From assembly GCF_000222685.1 (NCBI RefSeq), contig NZ_AFWJ01000267.1:118975-182974 (forward strand): DNA of 64,000 nt, read 5' to 3'. This DNA comes from Vibrio nigripulchritudo ATCC 27043 (GTDB lineage Bacteria; Pseudomonadota; Gammaproteobacteria; Enterobacterales; Vibrionaceae). The first letter of the stretch is position 1; every line of letters begins with the position of its first letter. Positions 35,036 through 44,286 of this stretch are shown piece after piece. The position numbers and the translations under genes were made by a program. The notes under the pieces are model-generated. The model ran no database searches and had not been told where the DNA came from. It saw only the letters and a program-made list of their open reading frames with translations.

Positions 35036-37666
35036 TTAATCTGTAACTGCCTTCCAAGCAACACCAATCTGGTAAAGAATTTGGGTAGCTGACGTCAATG
35101 TACTTAGTCCATCTAAGTAATCAGTATCAATTGGCACTATAATCGTGTCACCTGGTGCCAGTGGCTTGTCTTTGCGACTAAACCAGAATGAATTGTTTGG
35201 TAGCATTACAGACCCGTCAGCTCTAACTATATAGATACGATCTGTATCTGCCTGCTTTTTAGTACCACCCGCTGATTGCAAATATTCTTCCACTGTCATA
35301 CTTGGGCGAAAGGTATGGTTAGAAGCATATTGAACTTCTCCCATAATACTGATCGTTGGATTCTTCGCTGGAATATACAGCTTGTCACCTTTTTCAAGCA
35401 TTACGTCAGATATTGGATCTTTTGCCATTGCTTCAGATAAGTTGATAACAAGTCGTCCAACCGCCTCGGTTTTTGAAAGCTCTTCTGCAATTTCCATAGC
35501 CTGTGCAGGGGGAGTTGTATAAGTTGCGGATGAACTTTGCCTTCTAAGTGCAAGGCTGCCTATCTCTTGCTTTAGCTGCATGTTAAGCAGCCTCAATCGC
35601 TCTTGCTCCTGACGCTTAAGCCTTACACGGCTGAACACAGCACCTTTAGCGTATGCATATTCTGTTAAGCCACCAGCGCGGTTGATTACGTCGCTTAGTG
35701 TCTCACCGCGTTGAAAGCTATATCTGCCAGGGAATACAACTTCACCTTGAAGCTCAACCACCATATCTTGCTGCCAATTTGGCTGAGTTTTAATTACGAT
35801 ATGATCTTGTGCTTTTAGCTCTAGCATCGAATTACCAGCTAGTACATCACGCAGTGAGAATGGTATGTGGCGGGACTCAAAGCTCTCGCCAGTACGTTGG
35901 CTACGTGTAACCTCCGCTTGCGTTAAGTAGGCTCTTTCACTCAAACCACCTGCGGCTTGAAGGAGCTTGATTAGCGTTTCGCCAGCAGGTAACGGATACG
36001 TTCCCGGAAACTTCACAGCCCCTGAGATTTCCACAAGCTTGGCTGGTTCTTCAAAACTTGATTGCGCTTTCAGTCGTTCGATTATTGGATTGAGCAACTG
36101 TTCACGACTTGATTGTTTGATGTTGTCTGCATTCGCGATCGTATCCGCTTCTTGAACGTTTATTTCATTGACGCTTTCATTGATAACAACCGCTCCCGTC
36201 TCGACATCAATCATTTCTTGATGCTTCTCGACCAACCCCTTTTTAGCCTGGGCTTTTTTGTTCTTTTGGGTGCCGTACCAGTAACCAAGCTCTAAACCAT
36301 TATCGAAAACAAAGATTTGGTCTCGCTCTTTCAGTCTCAAGTTCTCTTTAGATCTTCTGTTTTCTATAACTTGACCAAGGTTAAACTGGAGAACTTCAAT
36401 ATCTCTGTTAGCGTTGATTTCTCGGACGATAAGCGCATATTCTAGGTCGGCATTAAGTTTAAGATCCTTTTCAACGGAGCCAATTACATCTGAGATTCTC
36501 ATCCCTTTCTTATATTCAATGGATCCTTGCCTGACTACTTCACCACGAATAGCGACGGCACCTTGAAGATTATTGGAGGAAGTGGCAACCTCAATTTCAT
36601 CTCCTGACTTAACCATAAAATTAAGACCTGAGGATTGTGTAATGTCGAGTGTAAATTGCTCTTGACCACTAGCTGTTTGTCTACGAACACTTATCTTGGA
36701 AAGATATGCTTGAGGCAGCATACCACCAGATAACGATAATACGTTTTCTAAAGATGTAGAACCAGAAAGCTCATAGATAGCAGGTCTTAAAACCTGTCCA
36801 TCAACGGTAACCGTAGACGACTTCGTTGGAATAAAGAGTGTATCACCGGCACGAAGGCGTACATCTGACGATATATCGCCATCCATAAGGAGCGCATAAA
36901 GGTCTAATGTTGCAACAATTGCGCCTTTGCGTTTTAGCTGAATGTTTCTTAAACTTCCGCTCTCTTTTATACCGCCGCTAGCAACAAGTGCCTGTGTCAT
37001 TGTTGTAAGACCATTGACGTTGTATGCGCCAGGCTGCGTTGATTCACCAACGATGTAAACCTGCATAGTTCGCATATTGCCCATGGTCACAACGACATCT
37101 ACGCCCAAAACTTTTTGTTCTACCAGCTGTTTTATTTGTTCTCTAATTTGAGCGAAGGACTGACCAGATACGGCTACTGGACCAAATTCTGGAAAGTAGA
37201 CCTTTCCTTCTCTATCAACTTTTAAGCGAAACTCTTGGTTGGTTTTGCCGTATAGTTGAACTTTCAACTCGTCACCAGATTCCACAACATAATCTAGCGG
37301 TACCGGAAGATTATCTATAGCCGTAAAACCCTGAGATTCGCCAAGTAGAACATCGTAGCCGAATGCCTTGAGCTCATCGTCATCTAGACTAGCTTCAGTT
37401 TTAGCATCAGTTTCAGCCGTACGAATATTCGGCGTTACTCTTTCAGGAGCATTAGTCATTTTTTGCGAGTCATCAGAATCGGCTTGCTCTGCACCAGGAA
37501 GCGCATTTAATTCAATTCCATACTGACGAGCCAATTGCTCCTGCTGGGCTTTAGGCAAACTCTTAAATTGAGCCATCTGAGCTGCCGTTGGTGATGCTGC
37601 GATCCCACTAAAACTTACGGTTGATATACACAAAGCTAAGAATCGAGTTTTGAAGGAGTTTTTCAT
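35036..37666 (-). CDS. SLBB-repeat polysaccharide export protein (WbfF/Wza-like)
   Basis: Large exporter-type protein of about 876 residues with a signal peptide (ends near SGIAA), roughly 2.3 times the length of Wza. The polysaccharide-export domain starts near residue 130 (DYVVESGDELKVQLYGK). Successive SLBB-like domains follow, recognisable from repeats such as MQVYIVGESTQPGAYNV, VDGQVLRPAIYELSG, VEISGAVKFPGTYPLPAG, VELQGEVVFPGRYSFQRG and SIMGEVQYASNHTFRP. No lipobox cysteine is evident, unlike Wza. It corresponds to WbfF of Vibrio cholerae O139 capsule. The annotated frame starts at a GTG (37678), but the ATG at 37666 gives a better signal peptide. It follows wzi by about 85 bases. Confidence 0.9.
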   Translation of the reverse strand: MKNSFKTRFLALCISTVSFSGIAASPTAAQMAQFKSLPKAQQEQLARQYGIELNALPGAEQADSDDSQKMTNAPERVTPNIRTAETDAKTEASLDDDELKAFGYDVLLGESQGFTAIDNLPVPLDYVVESGDELKVQLYGKTNQEFRLKVDREGKVYFPEFGPVAVSGQSFAQIREQIKQLVEQKVLGVDVVVTMGNMRTMQVYIVGESTQPGAYNVNGLTTMTQALVASGGIKESGSLRNIQLKRKGAIVATLDLYALLMDGDISSDVRLRAGDTLFIPTKSSTVTVDGQVLRPAIYELSGSTSLENVLSLSGGMLPQAYLSKISVRRQTASGQEQFTLDITQSSGLNFMVKSGDEIEVATSSNNLQGAVAIRGEVVRQGSIEYKKGMRISDVIGSVEKDLKLNADLEYALIVREINANRDIEVLQFNLGQVIENRRSKENLRLKERDQIFVFDNGLELGYWYGTQKNKKAQAKKGLVEKHQEMIDVETGAVVINESVNEINVQEADTIANADNIKQSSREQLLNPIIERLKAQSSFEEPAKLVEISGAVKFPGTYPLPAGETLIKLLQAAGGLSERAYLTQAEVTRSQRTGESFESRHIPFSLRDVLAGNSMLELKAQDHIVIKTQPNWQQDMVVELQGEVVFPGRYSFQRGETLSDVINRAGGLTEYAYAKGAVFSRVRLKRQEQERLRLLNMQLKQEIGSLALRRQSSSATYTTPPAQAMEIAEELSKTEAVGRLVINLSEAMAKDPISDVMLEKGDKLYIPAKNPTISIMGEVQYASNHTFRPSMTVEEYLQSAGGTKKQADTDRIYIVRADGSVMLPNNSFWFSRKDKPLAPGDTIIVPIDTDYLDGLSTLTSATQILYQIGVAWKAVTD

Positions 37667-37751
37667 ACTTAACGTCACTGTTGAAAGCTCACAGATACTA
37701 ATATCACGAGCAAAATGTCATTTATTTTATTTGTTTACATATCGCGTATAA

Positions 37752-39077
37752 CTAGAAGCGGAACTCATAGCCTGTCCAAAATGAGGTTTGACTTTCTCGC
37801 TCATCATTTTGACTATATCCAGCTCCAACATGAACCATACCAGCTAAAGCAGGTAATCGATAAGATAGCTGGCCCGTACTGCTTCGCTCCTGATCTTGCT
37901 TTGAATCCCGCACAACAAGACTGAGTTTGTGATCGTTTTCTAGCTGAATATATAAGGCCGCAGAAACACTGCTGTCTAGAGTGTATGTGCTTCGCATCTG
38001 ATTATTATGAGATGAGGGGTAATTATTTCTCTGCCAATGCGAATCACCACTGTCAAGCTTGCCTTTTGTTGAGTTTTGTTTTTCTAGAACCAATCGCCAC
38101 GTTTGGTCAAATAAATCGAGCTGCCCAGTCCAGCCATAAAGGTACGCGCCAAGCTTTGTTATGTCAGAAGTTGACGCTAGCTCAGTATAGACAGAGTGAT
38201 ACATTCCATTCATTTCTGGTAGAGAGAATTTTAAATCCAAAGCACTTTGCTGCTCACCACCTCCAAGATTCGCTCCATCAAACCATGCTTGGTAAGTAAT
38301 ACCGATATCTAACCAACGACTGGGTTTTAACGTGAAACGAGAAGCGTTGTGCCGCTCATAGGTGGAATCATCGGTAAATCCGATGATACTTTCAACACTC
38401 CACCCACCCAAGTAGTCATTACTGCTAATATAACTAATACTTAAATCTGGACTCGAAGCGCTATTACTGCCCAATATTAAATTGTGTTGCCAGCCTTGCC
38501 CCCACCAGCGGTCTAAATCGCCGAAAGAAAGCAACCACTTCCCAGCATTTAAAGAAAGATAGCTATCATCCCAAACAAACTGGCTTTCACTTGCTTGATT
38601 GGCATATCCAGTAGATACGCGGAAAGCAAAGCTATCTTCCAAAGACTCATAACTGGCATATGCTCCCCATTTCTTTTGGTTAAACTCCCCGAAGCTATTG
38701 AGTTCAGGATCATGACTTCCCAAGATGACCTTGGCAGCGCGATTACCGCGCTGATATTTTGCCGAGTTCAAAGCATAGCCAACATGCGCTTTGGGTCGCT
38801 CTAACTCTATATTGTTATTAGTAGAACCGCTTAAATAATCTCCTATGGTCGCCCATCTTAAGGGATAGTGATTGACTGAAGAATTGAACAGACCAGCGTC
38901 AGAAAGTAAGACAACATCTGAACGAAGGAAAGGATCGGTAGCTTCTAACCATGGGGAGGAAAATGAATGCATTGGGGTGAAACATAGTGAAGATAGAGCA
39001 GCTAATCGCGTTAAAGCTGGTCTTGTCAAAGCCAAAGAAGTGCAATGAGAATTTGTCACGAGGGTGCGTCCTGTCAT
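37752..39077 (-). CDS. wzi: Wzi-family outer-membrane capsule assembly protein
   Basis: 441-residue outer-membrane beta-barrel predicted to hold surface polysaccharide on the cell, as Wzi does for K30-type capsule. The mature N-terminus has the Wzi pattern WLEATDPFLRSDVVLLSDAG followed by YPLRWATIGDYL. Many amphipathic strands follow, and the chain ends with an aromatic residue (FWTGYEFRF), the usual barrel-insertion signal. The start at 39077 supplies a signal-peptide-like N-terminus. An internal Met at codon 36 would remove it. The gene begins only about 20 bases after the ops element and is therefore the first gene of the RfaH-type operon. Confidence 0.9.
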   Translation of the reverse strand: MTGRTLVTNSHCTSLALTRPALTRLAALSSLCFTPMHSFSSPWLEATDPFLRSDVVLLSDAGLFNSSVNHYPLRWATIGDYLSGSTNNNIELERPKAHVGYALNSAKYQRGNRAAKVILGSHDPELNSFGEFNQKKWGAYASYESLEDSFAFRVSTGYANQASESQFVWDDSYLSLNAGKWLLSFGDLDRWWGQGWQHNLILGSNSASSPDLSISYISSNDYLGGWSVESIIGFTDDSTYERHNASRFTLKPSRWLDIGITYQAWFDGANLGGGEQQSALDLKFSLPEMNGMYHSVYTELASTSDITKLGAYLYGWTGQLDLFDQTWRLVLEKQNSTKGKLDSGDSHWQRNNYPSSHNNQMRSTYTLDSSVSAALYIQLENDHKLSLVVRDSKQDQERSSTGQLSYRLPALAGMVHVGAGYSQNDERESQTSFWTGYEFRF

Positions 39078-39460
39078 AATGCAACTCGTCTTTTAAACAC
39101 GCTACCGCCCATTAGCAAACGCATAGCCACATTACGTATCATCTATCCAAGTATTGTATTCAACACGGCACTTTCTAGGTATCTTCTTAATATCGTGCCG
39201 ACTATTTGGGTCACCATTATCCACACTGCGAGTCAAATCTCAACGTGCCTATTCTGCTATTTGATAAAAATACATCATTCATTTATCTCAAAAACACACT
39301 CAAGCCACATAGCTTCGAGGTTTTATATAGAACGCTTATTTAGAGCAACTGCGTAACTATTTATTTATACGAAAGAAATTTCAAATATCATCTCAAACAA
39401 AATGAAAGGTCTACCTACACAGATCACTTCAAATCATCGCCAGTTAAACTGTTGTAATAT
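39078..39460. other. Leader and promoter region of the polysaccharide operon
   Basis: 383 bases between the TetR gene and wzi. Apart from the ops element, the region should contain the operon promoter, but no convincing -35/-10 pair could be picked by eye. A plus-strand 103-codon frame across it has no family character and is not called. Confidence 0.45.
39098..39135 (-). promoter_or_regulatory. JUMPstart/ops element (RfaH recruitment site)
   Basis: The minus strand reads GGCGGTAGCGTG at 39109-39098, an exact match to the ops core. It is preceded by GTGGCTATGCGTTTGCTAATG, which resembles the upstream part of JUMPstart. In Enterobacteria the ops element pauses RNA polymerase and loads RfaH for long polysaccharide operons. 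The position, directly before a ~32-kb co-directional run of genes, is as expected. Confidence 0.9.
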
Positions 39461-40090
39461 CTATTCATTATTTAAACTCTTAGCGATACATGACGACAAG
39501 ACGGAGTTTCCTTTTAATGTTGCATAAGGCTGAACAACACTCAGCATCTGTTTAACTCCACTAATTACGTCACTTTTCGTGACTTTTGTCTCATGTTTCA
39601 ATGCTGCCTGATAGTTAAACCAGTTAGTGGTGACTAAATGCATATTTGTGATAATTGCTTCTTGCTCTTTGTCATTCATCGCTAGTAGCTCGGCATCCCG
39701 AAAAAGAAGACAGACTTGCCTTAAATTCTCCCTCAAACGCTTTTGAGTAGCTGAGTACCTTGCATGCAATTCAGCATCATTGGAAAGGAGCTCCGGAAGA
39801 TTTGAGTAGAAAAAACGATATTTCCACATCATATTAAAGATACTGCCCATATACGTTTCGAAAAGATTAACCGAATTGTCTGATTCTATAGGTGTAAATG
39901 AAGTCAAAAGTTCATTTTCGTAGATATCATATATGCTTTGGATAATTTCTTTTTTGTTTCTGAAGTGATAATAAAGGTTACCAGGACTTATGTTTAAATT
40001 TTCGGCAATATGATTGGTGGTGATATTTCGCTCCCCCCTTTCATTAAAAAGCTCCAAGGCGGTAAGCACAATTTTTAATTTTGTCTTCAT
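39461..40090 (-). CDS. TetR/AcrR family transcriptional regulator
   Basis: About 209 residues from the ATG at 40090 (the frame is open to 40132). The N-terminal helix-turn-helix is clear: ALELFNERGERNITTNHIAE, then LNISPGNLYYHFRNKKEII, where the recognition helix contains the usual GxxYxHFxxKxxL. The C-terminal ligand/dimer domain is divergent. It lies between the gfc-type operon (divergent) and the wzi operon (same strand, downstream). It is therefore a candidate regulator of one or both exopolysaccharide systems. A gapped inverted repeat (TTGA...TCAA around 40147-40163) in the shared upstream region might be its operator. The ligand is unknown. Confidence 0.85.
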   Translation of the reverse strand: MKTKLKIVLTALELFNERGERNITTNHIAENLNISPGNLYYHFRNKKEIIQSIYDIYENELLTSFTPIESDNSVNLFETYMGSIFNMMWKYRFFYSNLPELLSNDAELHARYSATQKRLRENLRQVCLLFRDAELLAMNDKEQEAIITNMHLVTTNWFNYQAALKHETKVTKSDVISGVKQMLSVVQPYATLKGNSVLSSCIAKSLNNE

Positions 40091-40192
40091 ATAATATCCA
40101 TTTAATGGTAAGTCATTCCCAAGACCCGACACAACGAGACTCTAGTTTGACAAAAAATTTCAATAAACTTGGTCTGATCTGCTTACTGATTA

Positions 40193-40222
40193 TTTACTTT
40201 TTCTAAATCAGTACACTAGAAT
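40193..40222 (+). promoter_or_regulatory. Putative sigma-70 promoter of the gfc-type operon
   Basis: TTTACT (40193-40198) and TAGAAT (40217-40222) with an 18-base spacer lie 59 bases upstream of the first gene of the operon. The -35 box is weak, so this is a candidate only. Confidence 0.4.
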
Positions 40223-40280
40223 AGTCTTGAGGTAATTTTCATCACCTCATTACATCGATGTAAATTAGTAAGGATAAAAA

Positions 40281-40514
40281 ATGAAACATATCGCTCTAGC
40301 AATGCTGGTTGCACTAGGTGCTGCAGGTAACGCTTTTGCTGCTGGCGAAAGCAGCTCAACAGCCGCTTCAGGTGGCGGTGCAGCAGGTGGCGCTGGCGCT
40401 ACTGGTGCTGCAGTTGGTACTACTACTGCAATCGTTGGTGGTGTTGCAGCCGCGGCAGTTGTGGCAGTAGCTGTAGCTGATTCAGGTACGACTTCTACGT
40501 CTGTATCTCAATAA
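40281..40514 (+). CDS. GfcA/YjbE-like small secreted protein
   Basis: 77-residue precursor with a clean signal peptide (cleavage after NAFA). The very low-complexity mature part is rich in Gly, Ala, Ser and Thr, with a hydrophobic Ala/Val run (IVGGVAAAAVVAVAVAD). GfcA and YjbE, the first genes of the gfcABCD and yjbEFGH exopolysaccharide operons, have the same size and composition, and the following three genes match the rest of those operons. A strong terminator after it implies it is made in excess over the downstream genes. AGTAAGGAT provides a good ribosome site. Molecular function is unknown. Confidence 0.8.
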   Translation: MKHIALAMLVALGAAGNAFAAGESSSTAASGGGAAGGAGATGAAVGTTTAIVGGVAAAAVVAVAVADSGTTSTSVSQ

Positions 40515-40530
40515 GCGCGCACTGCACTGC

Positions 40531-40562
40531 AATCGCCCTGACTTGTTCAGGGCGATTTTTTA
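40531..40562 (+). terminator. Intrinsic terminator/attenuator after gfcA-like gene
   Basis: AATCGCCCTGA (40531-40541), a CTTGT loop, and TCAGGGCGATT (40547-40557) form an 11-bp stem, followed by TTTTTAT. It sits between the first and second genes of the operon and should reduce read-through into the lipoprotein gene. Confidence 0.88.
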
Positions 40563-40587
40563 TCTGCGCATTTAGGAAATCAGAATT

Positions 40588-41256
40588 GTGCAATTTAGAC
40601 CTTTAAAAATCTTAACCTTTACGGCATTGATAATTCTTGCGTCAGGTTGTACGCAAAAAATGACAGATGTAGGCAGTAGCTTATCGGAAGCATTTACAGC
40701 ATCTGATGATGTTACACTTTCATCTGACGAAATATCAGAGCTTCCTTATGCTAGTACCTATGTTCGTATCAACGATGGCAAACAGGTTTTTATGGTTCTG
40801 GCGTTCGCCGACCTAAATCCCCAGACAGGTAATACCCAATTAAAATGGGTCTCCGCAGACAGCTCGATTATCGTTACTGAAAAAGGGAGAATTGTTAAAA
40901 CGAATGGATTTGATGACGACAACCTAATGCAGCTTTCAGGGTCAGGTCTTAATAATGGGTTATCCTCTCAAGGACATTGGAATGCTGTGTATGACTGGTC
41001 ACCAGATTATCGTTATCAATTCGAAGCAACAGTAAACTCAAAGCTTGTTGCAAGCGAGACTCTAACAACAAGTCAATGGACGCTAGAGACCCAAAAAATT
41101 GAAGAAAAAGTCAGTTTCAAAGCGTTTAGCTCAAATTTTACTAACCTGTTTTGGGTTACAAACGATGGGAAAGTCATGAAATCCATTCAGTATATCGGTC
41201 CTGACATGAATAAATTTGAGATGACTATTCTCAAAACGTTCGCTCCAAATGAGTAG
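40588..41256 (+). CDS. GfcB/YjbF-family outer-membrane lipoprotein
   Basis: 222-residue lipoprotein precursor. The signal sequence ends in the lipobox ILASGC with the modified cysteine at residue 21. The body contains YVRINDGKQVFMVLAF near residue 55, a conserved feature of the YjbF family, and ends with a beta-rich region (FTNLFWVTNDGKV). Start is GTG at 40588 with AGGA ten bases upstream. It is the second gene of the gfcABCD-type operon. In that system the lipoprotein is thought to assist secretion or anchoring of the polysaccharide. Confidence 0.88.
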   Translation: MQFRPLKILTFTALIILASGCTQKMTDVGSSLSEAFTASDDVTLSSDEISELPYASTYVRINDGKQVFMVLAFADLNPQTGNTQLKWVSADSSIIVTEKGRIVKTNGFDDDNLMQLSGSGLNNGLSSQGHWNAVYDWSPDYRYQFEATVNSKLVASETLTTSQWTLETQKIEEKVSFKAFSSNFTNLFWVTNDGKVMKSIQYIGPDMNKFEMTILKTFAPNE

Positions 41257-41262
41257 TCCGTT

Positions 41263-41985
41263 ATGAAAACACTTTACTCCCTACTTAAAAGTAGTCCTTT
41301 TGTTTTATTGTTCTTTCTTAGCAATGCGTTAAGCGCACATCAACTGACAATTCATCTACCTAATCAACAGGCCAACCTCAGCTACATGGTGCCAGCTCGC
41401 CTGTCTCAAGTCATCTCAGATACCCAAGCTCAAAGTAAAGAGAACCTATTTTTCCCAGCTGCAATATTAGCTAGTCGTAGCAAACAAGAAGAAGTTGATA
41501 CTCTATGGCATTCGATTTCAAAACAACTGACTCGAAAAAACTCTGACGACAGCTCAAAAGTGCTTAATCAACTCACAGACTTTCAATACGTTGGAAGAGA
41601 GTGGGTTAGCACCGATTTTGATGAGCTTCGCTTAAATCCAGGACTCAACCCATTGCTATCCGGTAGCTATGACTTATATGTTTCCCCTCGAAAAAACACA
41701 GTACAAATTTTAGGATACGTTAAAAATCCTGACTCTCTATTGATGGTGAGCAGCCAAGATTTAAGTCATTACCTAGATTCTTTTGAAGCTCTTATATCTG
41801 GTGATTTGGATGAGTTGTACATTATCCACTCCGATGGCACAGTTATCAAAACAGAACTTGGATACTGGCAACCCAAGCGATATTATCTTAACCCTGGAGC
41901 TAAAATTTTTGTCGGTTCAAAAGACAATCCAAATCTGAATAAAGAAATTGCCGAACTTCTAAGATACGCAGTGGAGAAACCGTAA
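41263..41985 (+). CDS. GfcC/YjbG-family capsule biosynthesis protein
   Basis: 240-residue periplasmic protein with a signal peptide (cleaves near SNALSA). GfcC structures have two ubiquitin-like (SLBB-related) domains, and the sequence fits. NPLLSGSYDLYVSPRKNTVQILGYV lies near residue 125 (in shorter pieces: SGSYDLYV, VQILGYV), and a C-terminal PGAKIFVGSKDN recalls the end of SLBB exporters. It lies six bases after the lipoprotein gene. Its stop shares one base with the next start, indicating coupled translation. Confidence 0.87.
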   Translation: MKTLYSLLKSSPFVLLFFLSNALSAHQLTIHLPNQQANLSYMVPARLSQVISDTQAQSKENLFFPAAILASRSKQEEVDTLWHSISKQLTRKNSDDSSKVLNQLTDFQYVGREWVSTDFDELRLNPGLNPLLSGSYDLYVSPRKNTVQILGYVKNPDSLLMVSSQDLSHYLDSFEALISGDLDELYIIHSDGTVIKTELGYWQPKRYYLNPGAKIFVGSKDNPNLNKEIAELLRYAVEKP

Positions 41986-44198
41986 TGCGCTTGTCTGTCA
42001 TCACTGCATCACTCTTCGCATGCTTCTACGCAAACGCCTCAAGTGGTAATTATTTTCAGCCAGTTACCTACGTCCCCTCCCAAATGGACTTTGGCGGTGT
42101 AGGATTGATAAAGATGCCGACTGGAAGAATGGCTCCGGAAGGTGAATTCAATCTCAGTGCCAATATCAACCGCGAATACCGAATGTACAATGCTTCCATA
42201 GCTTTGTTTCCTTGGTTTGAAGCGACTATTCGCTATGCGATTGTTCCCAACAAAAGAATGGGTGCGCAAGATTTTAGTGGGGATAGCCCCTATCTGGATA
42301 AAGGCATTGATTTTAAATTCCGATTGTTGGAAGAAAGCCGTTGGCTACCCGAAGTGGCAACAGGTGTACGAGATTTTGGCGGTACTGGCCTATTTGATGG
42401 GGAATTTATTGCTGCATCTAAGAAGGTCTATACCAATGACTATGGCGTGTTCGATTTCACCGTCGGTATGGGCTGGGGATACATGGGCATGCATGGGAAC
42501 GTGACCAACCCATTTTGTAAAGCCAACAGTAAATTCTGCGAACGTCCGAAGGACTTTGGCGGTACTGGCGGTGAAGTAGACTACCATCGATGGTTCAAAG
42601 GTCCAGCAGCGGTTTATGGTGGCGTTGAATACCAGACACCTTACCAACCATTGCGTTTAAAAATTGAATACGACACAAACGACTACACAGAAGATTTCCC
42701 AACGAAATTTAGACCGGGTGACTTCTACGAAGTCGATATGACACAGCATACACCATGGAACTTTGGTTTAATCTATCGCGCTCACCGAAATATCGACCTT
42801 CGATTAAGCTACGAGCGAGGCGACACGGTCTCAGCCGGTGTCAGTTTGCGTACCAATTACAACGAACTGGCTTCGCAATGGCGAGATGAGCCTATTCCGA
42901 GACCAAGTAACAACCAACCAAAAGAATTGGCGGACGTTGATTGGCAAGCTCTAGAAAAGCAACTTGCTATTGTTGCAGGCTATGAGAATACCAAAGCTTA
43001 CCTGGATGAAAATACCATTGTCATTGAAGGTGAGCAGATAAAGTACCGCGACTCTGAGCTTGCTCATGAACGCGCTGCAGCAGTTCTACGCAACCAACTG
43101 CCAAAGAGTATTGATACCTACAAAGTGATTAATACTCAACAGCACATTGCGACAGAATCCGTCGATATTGATGCAAAAAAATATGACCAAGTTGCGAATG
43201 TAAACTACATCAATTCTCATATTTCGGATGCGTCTACGACAAGTGAAAATACCCGTACGACAGGCAGATTGTTACATGATGGTTCTGAACGCCTTTACTA
43301 TGGTGTTTCACCAACCCTTCGTCAGTCCATTGCAGAACCCGAAGAGTTTTACATTTTCAATCTTGGTATTCGCGGTGAAGCCAGCTATTGGTTAACAAAT
43401 CAACTTCAAGCTTCTGGTTCAATTCAAGTAAACCTATACGACAACTACCCAGAGCTGAATTTCATTGTTCCGCCAGATGGCACCACAGTGCCGCCAAGAG
43501 TGCGTTCGCTGGGCAGAATGTACTTCCATGACAACCCAGTGCGCATGGACACGCTTCAACTGACCTGGTTTGATAATTTTGGCGACAGTATTTATCAGCA
43601 AACTTATGCGGGTTATCTAGAGAGCATGTTCGCCGGAGTCGGAACCGAATGGTTGTATCGTCCAAAAGGAAAGAATTGGGCAGTCGGGGCTGATATTAAC
43701 CTTATCACGCAGAGAGATCCGAATAGTTGGTTTGGAGTATACCAGCAAGAAAATCAATTCAGTGAAAAGGACGGACGTTCATTCAAAGTGCTAGACAAAG
43801 GCTACACCGGATTTGTTTCTGGCTATTATATGCCAAAATGGTCCTGGTTAGATGACACACTGTTCAGAATTGACGTCGGTCAGTATCTGGCTCAAGACGT
43901 TGGTGTACGCGGTGATTTCTCTAAGCAATTTAAAAGTGGTGTTATTGTTGGAGCATACGCAAGTATGAGTAACCTTTCTGCAGAAGAGTTCGGAGAAGGC
44001 AGCTTTACCAAAGGCTTTTATATCTCCATTCCATTTGACGTCATGACAGTCAAACCTAGCCGAAATCGCGCTAAGTTCGACTGGCAACCCCTGACTCGAG
44101 ATGGGGGGCAGAAACTCAACAAAGAGCATGATCTATTTAGTATCACCGACTCTGCATCACCTTGGTATACAAGGAAAAATAACGTCCCTCAACCTTAA
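41985..44198 (+). CDS. YjbH/GfcD-family outer-membrane beta-barrel protein
   Basis: 737-residue secreted protein with a signal peptide (ends at NASS). The N-terminal half starts [20 protein letters not shown], the conserved start of YjbH proteins, and contains alternating amphipathic strands such as [21 protein letters not shown] middle periplasmic-type segment (about residues 305-410) separates it from a second barrel-like half. It probably serves as the outer-membrane component of the exopolysaccharide system made with the three preceding genes. A strong terminator follows. Confidence 0.9.
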   Translation: MRLSVITASLFACFYANASSGNYFQPVTYVPSQMDFGGVGLIKMPTGRMAPEGEFNLSANINREYRMYNASIALFPWFEATIRYAIVPNKRMGAQDFSGDSPYLDKGIDFKFRLLEESRWLPEVATGVRDFGGTGLFDGEFIAASKKVYTNDYGVFDFTVGMGWGYMGMHGNVTNPFCKANSKFCERPKDFGGTGGEVDYHRWFKGPAAVYGGVEYQTPYQPLRLKIEYDTNDYTEDFPTKFRPGDFYEVDMTQHTPWNFGLIYRAHRNIDLRLSYERGDTVSAGVSLRTNYNELASQWRDEPIPRPSNNQPKELADVDWQALEKQLAIVAGYENTKAYLDENTIVIEGEQIKYRDSELAHERAAAVLRNQLPKSIDTYKVINTQQHIATESVDIDAKKYDQVANVNYINSHISDASTTSENTRTTGRLLHDGSERLYYGVSPTLRQSIAEPEEFYIFNLGIRGEASYWLTNQLQASGSIQVNLYDNYPELNFIVPPDGTTVPPRVRSLGRMYFHDNPVRMDTLQLTWFDNFGDSIYQQTYAGYLESMFAGVGTEWLYRPKGKNWAVGADINLITQRDPNSWFGVYQQENQFSEKDGRSFKVLDKGYTGFVSGYYMPKWSWLDDTLFRIDVGQYLAQDVGVRGDFSKQFKSGVIVGAYASMSNLSAEEFGEGSFTKGFYISIPFDVMTVKPSRNRAKFDWQPLTRDGGQKLNKEHDLFSITDSASPWYTRKNNVPQP

Positions 44199-44204
44199 AC
44201 TGAC

Positions 44205-44234
44205 ATACAGAGGCAATATGCCTCTGTATTTTTT
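44205..44234 (+). terminator. Intrinsic terminator after the gfc-type operon
   Basis: ATACAGAGGCA (44205-44215), an ATA loop, and TGCCTCTGTAT (44219-44229) form a perfect 11-bp stem, followed by TTTTT. It separates the gfc-type operon from hldD. Confidence 0.9.
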
Positions 44235-44286
44235 AGCACCTTATTTGGTACACTCGCATCAATTCAATATTAAGCTTGGTGGAAAC

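Noticed and set aside
34962-35057. N-terminal extension of wzz overlapping the exporter gene
   Set aside because: Aromatic, non-family sequence. The ATG at 34961 has an AGG ribosome site and gives a normal Wzz N-terminus.
39045-39356. 103-codon plus-strand ORF over the ops region
   Set aside because: Antisense to the wzi start and its regulatory region, with no domain features.
40147-40163. Inverted repeat TTGA...TCAA as the TetR operator
   Set aside because: Only four bases at each end match and the middle is A/T-rich, so it is not strong enough to list as a separate site.
44101-44286. N-terminal 62-codon extension of hldD
   Set aside because: It crosses the end of the YjbH-like gene and an intrinsic terminator. 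The ATG at 44287 has a ribosome site and matches the family start.
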